From: Deltaproteobacteria bacterium
GTDB lineage: Bacteria > Myxococcota_A > UBA9160 > SZUA-336
Assembly: GCA_030665705.1 (NCBI GenBank)
Contig: DAOUZG010000101.1
Coordinates: 1 to 6,813, forward strand
DNA: 6,813 bases
Direction: 5' to 3'
In this document: piece after piece, positions 1 to 4,645 of the stretch
Position numbering within the stretch: position 1 is the stretch's first letter
Layout: each line of letters begins with the position of its first letter
The notes under the pieces: generated by a model
The model's database searches: none
What the model was told of the DNA's origin: nothing
What the model saw: the letters and a program-made list of their open reading frames with translations, nothing else
Translations under genes and position numbers: made by a program

Positions 1-81
1 GTCCACAAGATCCTCGGCGGGAACGCGATCCGCGTCGTCCGGAGCTGCCTGCCGACGAAGGAGGGGGGCGCGGGTCTCTGA
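1..81 (+). CDS. C-terminal end of an amidohydrolase-family protein (partial)
   Basis: The first frame is open from the left edge to a TGA at 79-81 and gives 26 residues beginning VHKILGGNAIRVV. The pattern K-I-L-G-x-N-A-x-R is typical of the last helix of amidohydrolase_2 family proteins (the metal-dependent TIM-barrel hydrolases and decarboxylases related to ACMS decarboxylase), where the family usually ends shortly after this motif. The catalytic residues lie outside the window, so neither substrate nor reaction can be stated. The gene ends 3 bases before the end of the convergent cyclase/hydrolase frame, leaving no room for a separate terminator. The family call rests on one short motif. 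Confidence 0.6.
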   Translation, partial: VHKILGGNAIRVVRSCLPTKEGGAGL

Positions 82-84
82 GCT

Positions 85-609
85 CTACTTCGCTGCTGCG
101 CGTCCCCCGATGGGAGCTTTCTCCAACTCCTCAGACAGGAAGTTCTCGACGGCCTCCAGCATCTCAAAAAGCTCGGGCTCACCTCTCAGAAAAGCATGGT
201 TGTTGCCTTCCAGAGTCTGTAACCGGGCTCCAGGGATGAGAGAGGCCAGCTCGCGGCCGAGAGAGTAGGGGACGATCGCGTCCCCGCGTCTGTGGATCAC
301 CAGCGTCGGGGCATGGACCCGCCGGGCGAGGTTTCGCGCATCCATTTCCAGCAGCGTCGCCAGGAAGTTGGCCGCATCCTCCGGTGTGGCGGCGACACGC
401 TGCCATTCGTTGAACAGGCGAAAGTCGAGCTCGTCCCCTTCCGGCATGAAAAGGCTCGTAAAGACCTGTCGGAATGCAGGGGTGTCCGCTCCCCAGCCAG
501 TCCGCATCATCGGTATCAGGCTCAGTAGCAGCTCCCGTCGTTCCGGAGTGTCCCAGTTTCTGGCGAAGGACCCGTAGAAAACGAGCCGGTCGACGCGCTC
601 CGGGTGACG
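85..609 (-). pseudogene. C-terminal half of alpha/beta hydrolase domain, cut off by an in-frame TAA
   Basis: This stretch continues in the same frame as the cyclase gene upstream, after the TAA at 610-612. It reads straight on as a normal alpha/beta hydrolase: RHPERVDRLVFYGS directly after the stop, then a lid-like helical region, then the second half of the core. It ends at a TAG at 85-87. The first ATG after the stop is at 508-510, so an independently started product would be 141 residues. In that numbering the likely acid residue is Asp77 (RRGDAIVP) and the catalytic His is His105 (NNHAFL). The nucleophile serine lies upstream of the stop, so this part cannot be an active enzyme on its own. 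No Shine-Dalgarno sequence precedes the 510 ATG. G/C-rich third positions persist throughout and there is no second lesion, so the break is either recent, read through, or a sequencing error. A gene caller would probably list 85-510 as a separate small hydrolase. Confidence 0.75.
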
Positions 610-1653
610 TTACGCGTAGGCGATTGCCACGGGCCCGCCTGCGGAGTGGGCAACGATCGAGAAGCGTTCGAGATTCAGCGCGTCGACCACGGCCTCGAGG
701 TCGCTTAGCCGCGCATCGAGTGAGTAGTCCTCGATCCCGCGGTCGGAGAGGCCGGTTCCGCGCCCGTCGAAGCGGACGAAGAAGAATTGCTTCTCCCAGC
801 GCGGCGCCATGCTGAACGCTGGGCTGCTCAGGCCCTTTTCGAGATGGGTGAACCAGCCGAGCACCTGCACGACTGCAGGCCCCTCACCACTTGTCGCGTA
901 GGCGATCCGAACGCCGTCCTTCGCCGTCGTGAAGCCGATCTCCTGATCGGAGGTCGCGCGAGCAATGAGAGGGGGCACGTTCAGGATGAACGCAGTCTGG
1001 ATAGCCACGCGATTCGTTGCGTAGAGGGTGTAGCCAACGATGGCGATCGCGAGGGCGATGAGGACACTCGAAGCAGCCGAATGATTCTTCATTGAGTCTC
1101 TTGCGGAGTGGAACCAGCTGGCACTGTGAGTCCGGACCTCCGACGCGAGGAGGCCAGGAGCCCGGAGCTCGTACACCTTTACGGGGCGGTCCACGTTCTT
1201 GAGTTTCTTGTCGCCCAAGGATGCGGCTTGGATGCCGGGCTTGTTGCGAATCTCGTCGTAGACTTTTTCGGAGACGCAGATTCCTCCCTCAGACGCCAGG
1301 GCGTGGATTCGGGATGCCACGTTGACGCCGTCCCCGTAGACGTCTTGGCCCTCGACGACGATGTCTCCCTCGTGGATGCCGATTCGCAGCTTCAGATCCG
1401 CGTCATCCCCGAGCACGCGCTGGAGCTCGAGGGCGCAGTTCACGGCATCCACGGCACTCCCGAAGGTGCAGAGCGTTCCGTCCCCCACCTCCTGGACCCA
1501 CTCGCCGTGAAACTGCTCGACCAGGGCCTTCTGAAGCCGGCGGGAACGCTTGAGCACCTCGATCGCCCGCTGCTCGTCCTCGCCCATCATGGAGGTGTAG
1601 TTCACGATGTCCGTGAACAGGATCGCAGCGAGCTTACGGGTCCGGTCCGGCAT
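610..1653 (-). CDS. Class III adenylate/guanylate cyclase with membrane segment and truncated alpha/beta hydrolase domain
   Basis: The 347-residue product makes a cyclic nucleotide from ATP or GTP. The cyclase domain spans about residues 7-165. The metal-binding aspartates are Asp15 (FTDIVNYT) and Asp58 (VGDGT). Asp104 in DVYGDGVNVASR matches the adenine-specifying position, and Asn111 and Arg115 match the transition-state residues. The other base-specifying position, usually Lys in adenylate cyclases, is Gln54, so ATP is likely but not certain. One hydrophobic helix follows at about 194-212. An alpha/beta hydrolase domain begins near residue 238 and has its nucleophile elbow at VAHSAGG (Ser337). 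The frame stops at a TAA (610-612) ten residues after that serine, although the rest of the hydrolase continues in frame down to 85; uninterrupted, the protein would be 522 residues. The ATG at 1651-1653 has GGAGAGGT directly before it. The gene diverges from the VOC gene. Confidence 0.85.
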   Translation of the reverse strand: MPDRTRKLAAILFTDIVNYTSMMGEDEQRAIEVLKRSRRLQKALVEQFHGEWVQEVGDGTLCTFGSAVDAVNCALELQRVLGDDADLKLRIGIHEGDIVVEGQDVYGDGVNVASRIHALASEGGICVSEKVYDEIRNKPGIQAASLGDKKLKNVDRPVKVYELRAPGLLASEVRTHSASWFHSARDSMKNHSAASSVLIALAIAIVGYTLYATNRVAIQTAFILNVPPLIARATSDQEIGFTTAKDGVRIAYATSGEGPAVVQVLGWFTHLEKGLSSPAFSMAPRWEKQFFFVRFDGRGTGLSDRGIEDYSLDARLSDLEAVVDALNLERFSIVAHSAGGPVAIAYA

Positions 1654-1661
1654 ACCTCTCC
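1654..1661 (-). promoter_or_regulatory. Ribosome binding site of the cyclase gene
   Basis: On the minus strand GGAGAGGT runs directly up to the ATG at 1651-1653. The GGAG core sits 4 bases from the start, which is short but workable. It supports this ATG as the start, as does the cyclase domain beginning only a few residues later. Confidence 0.5.
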
Positions 1662-1709
1662 GTCGCGATTGGGCTCACCGGAGCCCTGACTTCCCCTGCG
1701 CGACTCCCG

Positions 1710-1715
1710 AGTATA
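1710..1715 (-). promoter_or_regulatory. Possible -10 element for the cyclase gene
   Basis: The minus strand reads TATACT, five of six bases of the sigma-70 type -10 consensus, in an otherwise very GC-rich intergenic region. It would give a transcript with about 50 bases of leader before the cyclase ATG. No convincing -35 hexamer lies 16-18 bases upstream. The palindrome GGTCCGGACC at 1729-1738 occupies roughly that position and could be an operator. This is a prediction from sequence likeness only. Confidence 0.3.
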
Positions 1716-1728
1716 GGCGTCCGCCGAG

Positions 1729-1738
1729 GGTCCGGACC
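1729..1738. promoter_or_regulatory. 10-bp perfect palindrome GGTCCGGACC, possible operator
   Basis: A perfect 10-bp inverted repeat lies in the divergent intergenic region, 13 bp upstream of the possible -10 element of the cyclase gene. Its position would suit a repressor or activator site. Such GC palindromes occur often by chance in GC-rich DNA, so confidence is low. Confidence 0.15.
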
Positions 1739-1776
1739 AGGGCCCGCCCCGGCGTGTGGCGTGGCCAGGCCGCCGC

Positions 1777-1800
1777 TCGTCGGCTCTCGAGCCCCGACGA
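1777..1800 (+). other. Hairpin 1 upstream of the VOC gene
   Basis: An outer stem pairs TCGTC (1777-1781) with GACGA (1796-1800). An inner stem pairs GGCT (1782-1785) with AGCC (1790-1793) around a CTCG loop. Two bases (1794-1795) are bulged, giving nine pairs in all. It abuts hairpin 2. No T-run follows, so it is not a standard intrinsic terminator. It is either a leader RNA structure, a DNA-level inverted repeat near the promoter, or chance in GC-rich sequence. Confidence 0.35.
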
Positions 1801-1823
1801 TGAGGGGGTTTCGACCCCTTCAT
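1800..1823 (+). other. Hairpin 2 with TTCG loop upstream of the VOC gene
   Basis: The arms ATGAGGGGGT (1800-1809) and ACCCCTTCAT (1814-1823) surround a TTCG tetraloop. As plus-strand RNA this is a 10-bp stem with a single G-U wobble; on the minus strand the same position is an A-C mismatch, so the structure favours plus-strand RNA. It covers the first base pairs of an alternative ATG at 1822 and so argues against that start. There is no T-run after it. Confidence 0.45.
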
Positions 1824-1847
1824 GCATGGCGGCAAAGCAGATACGAT
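1819..1847 (+). promoter_or_regulatory. Possible promoter giving a leaderless VOC transcript
   Basis: TTCATG (1819-1824) and TACGAT (1842-1847) are separated by 17 bases. They match three of six and four of six bases of the -35 and -10 consensus. The -10 ends 7 bases before the ATG at 1855, so transcription would begin at or next to the start codon. The absence of any Shine-Dalgarno sequence before 1855 fits a leaderless mRNA. The individual matches are weak. Confidence 0.25.
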
Positions 1848-1854
1848 CTCTTCC

Positions 1855-2697
1855 ATGCTGATCCGTCTCGACCGGGTCCAGGTGGTCGTTCGGGAGCTGG
1901 AACCGGCGGCCGACCTGTGGGAGCGGCTTCTCGGTCTCCGATCGGTGCGCGAGGACTCGCTCGAGACGTTCCGATCGCGACGGCGCGTCCTCCGACTCGG
2001 CGATAGCGAGGTCGAGCTCCTCAGCCCTACCGGCCCGGGCGCCGCGGCGGACCAGCTGGGGGCCTGGGGGGAGGGTCTCTTCGCCGCGGGCTTCGGGGTC
2101 CAAGATCTACACCGGTTTCGAGAGCACCTCGCCGCGCACGGGGCCCGCTGGACCGAGGAAGGGGACCAGTTCTTTCTCGACCCGAGCGAGTCACGAGGCC
2201 TTCGCACGGTGATCAGCGAGTGGCGCCCCCGCGAGCCCGCCGGCCGCCTACGTTTCCTCTACGAGGTGACCCACGTGGTCCGGAGCTGGAAGGAGGCTCG
2301 CGACACGCACACCGCGCTGTTCGGGCTCGACGCGGACCGGTTTCACGAAATCCAGTCGGAGCAGTACGGCTACACCGGACAACTTCTGCTCTTCGACCCG
2401 CCGGAACGGCTGGATCGAATCGAGCTGTGTGAGATCACGAACCCCGAAGGGGCAATGGGCCGCTTCTTCCGGCGGCGCGGTGAGTCGCTCTACATGTGCT
2501 ACGCGGAGTGCGACGACCTCGGACGGCTGCTCGCTCACTTGCGCGAGCAGGGAGCGCGGGTCGACGTTCCCCTCGGTACAGAGGACCCGCCCAACCTGTT
2601 TGTTCACCCGAAGTCGCTGACGGGAGTCCTGCTGGGGGTGAGCCGCACGCACTTCGCCTGGACCTGGTCCGGCCGCCCCGATCTGGCTACGCGCTAA
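1855..2697 (+). CDS. Two-module VOC (glyoxalase/dioxygenase fold) family protein
   Basis: The 280-residue product has two vicinal-oxygen-chelate modules, about residues 3-125 and 133-265. Each opens with the family pattern of a short strand (LDRVQVVVRELEPAADLWERLLG; YEVTHVVRS) followed by a helix ending in LG or FG. Of the usual metal ligands, the first position of module 1 is Gln9, while module 2 keeps His140 and a mid-strand Glu190. The final glutamate expected near the end of module 2 is not evident (TGVLLGVS). The metal site may therefore be altered, and no reaction can be assigned; the family includes glyoxalase I, methylmalonyl-CoA epimerase and extradiol dioxygenases. The ATG at 1855 is preferred because the fold starts at residue 2. 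The in-frame ATG at 1822 adds 11 residues and lies within a hairpin. The stop overlaps that of the convergent CoA-binding gene. Confidence 0.8.
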   Translation: MLIRLDRVQVVVRELEPAADLWERLLGLRSVREDSLETFRSRRRVLRLGDSEVELLSPTGPGAAADQLGAWGEGLFAAGFGVQDLHRFREHLAAHGARWTEEGDQFFLDPSESRGLRTVISEWRPREPAGRLRFLYEVTHVVRSWKEARDTHTALFGLDADRFHEIQSEQYGYTGQLLLFDPPERLDRIELCEITNPEGAMGRFFRRRGESLYMCYAECDDLGRLLAHLREQGARVDVPLGTEDPPNLFVHPKSLTGVLLGVSRTHFAWTWSGRPDLATR

Positions 2698-4175
2698 TCC
2701 GCGACGCCCTGCCGGTCGCGGTACTCGGCATAACGCACCAGGTGCGTGAGCGTTCGAACCGCGCGGTGACCCGAAGGAAACGGCACGCGGCCGGAGTCGA
2801 TCACGCTGCGCGGCCCCGGGTTTCCGTAGTGGCGGTCGGTGTAGGTAAGGTCGGTGGCGACGAGAACCGGCTTTCGGTGTTTCTGGCTCGCCTCGACCGC
2901 AGCCAGGGCGTAGCGATGGTCCTGGCGCTGGTGAAAGTCGGCGACCCGGTCCAGTCCGTAGTCGGGATGCAGCGAGCCGCTCTTGACGACCTGCGCCTGG
3001 GCTGCCTGGATCCCGATTCCTAGATAGATCACGGCATCCACCTCGGGATGGGCCGCCGCTAGATCGAGCACCCGCGGGACCGTGTCCCGCGTCTCTCCCC
3101 CGGCGAGGTCGACCGGGTTTCCCCGGCTCCACCGCGCCGGGACCAGTTGGTCGATCTCTCGGCGCAGGTCCTCCGGGAGAGGGATGAGATCGAGACCGGC
3201 CTGCACCGCCGCGTCGGCCGTCAGGACACCCCAGCCCCCCGCCACCGTGAACACGAGCGTCCTTCGTCCACGGGGGATCGGCTGCGTCGCGAACGTGGCT
3301 GCCGTCTCGTACGCCTCTTCTACCGTCTCGCACCGAGTGATCCCCGCTTGCCGACAGACGCCGTGGAATATTCGGTCGTCGGCGGCAAGGGCTCCCGTAT
3401 GGCTCGAGGCGGCGCGCTTTCCGCGCTCGGTGACGCCCCCCCGTACGACGACGAGCGGCTTTCGGCGCGTGTGCCGGCGGGCCACCTCGAGAAAACGTCG
3501 ACCGTCTCCGACGCCTTCCAGGTAGGCGAGGCTCACGGTCGTGTCGGGATCCTCGCCGAAGTACTCCAGATAGTCTGCGAGCTCGAGCTGGGCGGAGTTC
3601 CCGCACGAAACCCCCTTGCTGAAACCCACCCCGAACAGGCACCCGTAGTTCATGAAGCTCGAGCCGATGTTCCCGCTCTGGCTCGCCATCGAGATCGATC
3701 CGGGCGGAGGAAAGGGCGCGACGATCTGCGCACACATCGAGACGGAGGTCGAGACGAGTCCCTGGCCGTTCGGACCCGCGATCACGATCCCGAGTCCGTC
3801 GGCAAGACGGACCAGGTCGCCCTCGAGCTGGCGGCCCTTCTCTCCCGCCTCGCCGTACCCCCCGGAGGCGACAAAGGCCGCACGTACGCCTCGGCGCGCA
3901 CACGCCTCTAGAATCTCCGGGTTGACGGTCGCCGGTGTGCAGACCAACACGAGGTCGGCCTGGTCCTGCGGGACTTCGTCGATGCTGCGCAGGACGGCTC
4001 GCCCGAGGATCTCGGCCCCATCGCGGTTGATCGGGAAGAGCTTGCCCTCGAAGCCGAAACGCAAGAGGTTGTGGTACGCGGCGGTCCCGAACTTCCCGGG
4101 GTGCGCAGAGACGCCGGTGATGACGATCCCGCGCGGATAGAACAGCGGCCGCAGCCGCTCGAGCGCCGAGGTCAC
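2694..4175 (-). CDS. CoA-binding protein, ADP-forming acyl-CoA synthetase alpha-subunit type
   Basis: The 493-residue product resembles the alpha subunit of ADP-forming acetate/acyl-CoA ligases (domains 1, 2 and 5), which interconvert acyl-CoA plus ADP and phosphate with acid, CoA and ATP. A Rossmann CoA-binding domain covers about residues 10-140 (GVSAHPGKFG at 21-30, AGPNGQG near 133-139). A succinyl-CoA-ligase-like domain follows, with SQSGNIG at 165-171 and the motif SSHTGALA, whose His259 fits the phosphohistidine. A third domain spans about 305-485. Length matches archaeal alpha subunits of roughly 460 residues; the ATP-grasp part present in 700-residue fusions is missing and no beta-subunit gene is seen here. 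The cytoplasmic enzyme would need that partner from elsewhere. The start is a GTG (4173-4175) with GAGGAG 5 bases upstream. The substrate is unknown. Its TAG stop overlaps the VOC TAA. Confidence 0.85.
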   Translation of the reverse strand: MTSALERLRPLFYPRGIVITGVSAHPGKFGTAAYHNLLRFGFEGKLFPINRDGAEILGRAVLRSIDEVPQDQADLVLVCTPATVNPEILEACARRGVRAAFVASGGYGEAGEKGRQLEGDLVRLADGLGIVIAGPNGQGLVSTSVSMCAQIVAPFPPPGSISMASQSGNIGSSFMNYGCLFGVGFSKGVSCGNSAQLELADYLEYFGEDPDTTVSLAYLEGVGDGRRFLEVARRHTRRKPLVVVRGGVTERGKRAASSHTGALAADDRIFHGVCRQAGITRCETVEEAYETAATFATQPIPRGRRTLVFTVAGGWGVLTADAAVQAGLDLIPLPEDLRREIDQLVPARWSRGNPVDLAGGETRDTVPRVLDLAAAHPEVDAVIYLGIGIQAAQAQVVKSGSLHPDYGLDRVADFHQRQDHRYALAAVEASQKHRKPVLVATDLTYTDRHYGNPGPRSVIDSGRVPFPSGHRAVRTLTHLVRYAEYRDRQGVAD

Positions 4176-4249
4176 GGTGTCTCCTCGAGCCCGACGAGTG
4201 CATGCACGACCGCGCCGCCGAGCGGGAGGCTGGACTCGTCTACGGTCAT
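4172..4249 (-). CDS. Possible leader peptide or mini-ORF before the CoA-binding gene
   Basis: An ATG at 4247-4249 opens a 25-codon frame, or 30 codons from the in-frame ATG at 4262-4264. It ends in a TGA at 4172-4174 that overlaps the GTG start of the CoA-binding gene in a GTGA arrangement. The peptide begins MTVDESSLPLGGAVV and ends GLEETP. Third positions are mostly G or C, as in the real genes. There is no clear Shine-Dalgarno sequence before either ATG, and I recognise no family. The overlap would allow translational coupling, yet the downstream gene has its own good GAGGAG site, which lies inside this frame. It could be a leader peptide, the remnant of an older gene, or chance. Confidence 0.25.
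   Translation of the reverse strand: MTVDESSLPLGGAVVHALVGLEETP
4181..4186 (-). promoter_or_regulatory. Ribosome binding site of the CoA-binding gene
   Basis: The minus strand reads GAGGAG, 5 bases before the GTG at 4173-4175. It fixes this GTG as the start: the Rossmann domain begins about ten residues later, as expected for the family, and no other start in this frame has a comparable site. Confidence 0.65.
4198..4207. promoter_or_regulatory. 10-bp perfect palindrome GTGCATGCAC
   Basis: A perfect 10-bp palindrome lies 23-32 bp upstream of the CoA-binding gene's GTG, in the divergent region shared with the transporter pair. It could be an operator half-site, but it also falls within the possible mini-ORF and could be coincidental. 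Confidence 0.15.
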
Positions 4250-4319
4250 GGTGGGCGCGAGCATACGGACCGCCCGGGCTTCACGCTACCCCTGGTTTGA
4301 CGGTTTCGAGGAGGGCGGG

Positions 4320-4345
4320 CACCCTTCGGCCGGGATCCGAGGGTG
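4320..4345 (+). promoter_or_regulatory. Hairpin covering the GTG start of the small transporter subunit
   Basis: CACCCT (4320-4325) pairs with AGGGTG (4340-4345), and CGG (4327-4329) pairs with CCG (4337-4339). There is one bulged T (4326) and a 7-base loop. The nine-pair stem includes the GAGG just before the start and the GTG itself (4343-4345). If this GTG is the true start, initiation would be hindered unless the stem is opened, so it could be a translational control element. Confidence 0.35.
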
Positions 4346-4645
4346 GCATCTTCCGACACAAACCCACGCACGCCAGATAGAGCCGCGTCCGCCCGCGGCC
4401 GATTCCAGCCGCGGCGCCGGGCCCTCGTTCGCGGGTCGCTCCTCGTCCTAGTCGCAGTCCTGTTCGTGGTCTCCATCCCCTGGTACCGAGCCTCCGGGGA
4501 GCTCCCGTCTGTCGTCCTGGGGCTTCCGGACTGGGTGGCGGTGGCCCTCGGTTGCTACGTCGGTGTCGCGGTCCTCAACTCGATTGCCTGGGCTCTCACG
4601 GACGTTCCCGATGTGCCCTCTTCCGACACGGAGGACGGGGCGTGA
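4343..4645 (+). CDS. Small two-helix membrane protein, DUF3311-like symporter partner
   Basis: The 100-residue product has a basic, disordered-looking N-terminus (residues 1-28, rich in Arg) and two membrane helices at about 30-47 and 63-85. They are joined by IPWYRASGELPSVVLGLPDW. The P-W-Y and G-x-P-x-W spacing resembles DUF3311 proteins, which are commonly encoded directly before sodium:solute symporters, much as YhdT precedes PanF in enterobacteria. It probably sits in the inner membrane and assists the symporter; that role is inferred from gene order. Its TGA (4643-4645) overlaps the symporter's GTG by GTGA, so the two are likely translationally coupled. The GTG start at 4343 has only GAGG directly next to it and lies in a hairpin. 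No better start is visible before helix 1. Confidence 0.75.
   Translation: MASSDTNPRTPDRAASARGRFQPRRRALVRGSLLVLVAVLFVVSIPWYRASGELPSVVLGLPDWVAVALGCYVGVAVLNSIAWALTDVPDVPSSDTEDGA
4630..4635 (+). promoter_or_regulatory. Ribosome binding site of the symporter
   Basis: GGAGGA lies 6 bases before the GTG at 4642-4644, inside the last codons of the small membrane protein. It decides the start: the frame is open upstream to an ATG at 4552, but that extension has no membrane character and overlaps the preceding gene by 94 bases. Confidence 0.7.

Noticed and set aside
610..612. Selenocysteine or pyrrolysine insertion at the internal stop
   Set aside because: The codon is TAA, not TGA or TAG, and no residue of that kind is expected right after the nucleophile helix of an alpha/beta hydrolase.
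85..1653. A frameshift as the cause of the split hydrolase
   Set aside because: The codons on either side of the TAA are in the same frame and translate into continuous hydrolase sequence, so it is a plain nonsense codon.
1108..1689. A 193-residue plus-strand open frame opposite the cyclase
   Set aside because: The opposite strand encodes the conserved cyclase motifs; this frame is its antisense shadow.
1822..1854. VOC gene starting at the ATG at 1822
   Set aside because: The 11 extra residues are not part of the fold, and the ATG lies in the arm of a hairpin with no ribosome binding site in range.
2248..4203. A 651-residue minus-strand open frame
   Set aside because: It is very rich in Arg, Pro and Gly and lies in another frame over the CoA-binding gene, which has clear family motifs; long shadow frames are expected at this GC content.
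4297..4325. TTGACG at 4297-4302 as a -35 element for the transporter pair
   Set aside because: No -10-like hexamer lies 16-18 bases downstream; the region there is GC-rich and part of a hairpin.
4552..4641. Upstream extension of the symporter to the ATG at 4552
   Set aside because: The 30 added residues are a shadow of the small membrane gene, while the GTG at 4642 has a GGAGGA site and the GTGA overlap.
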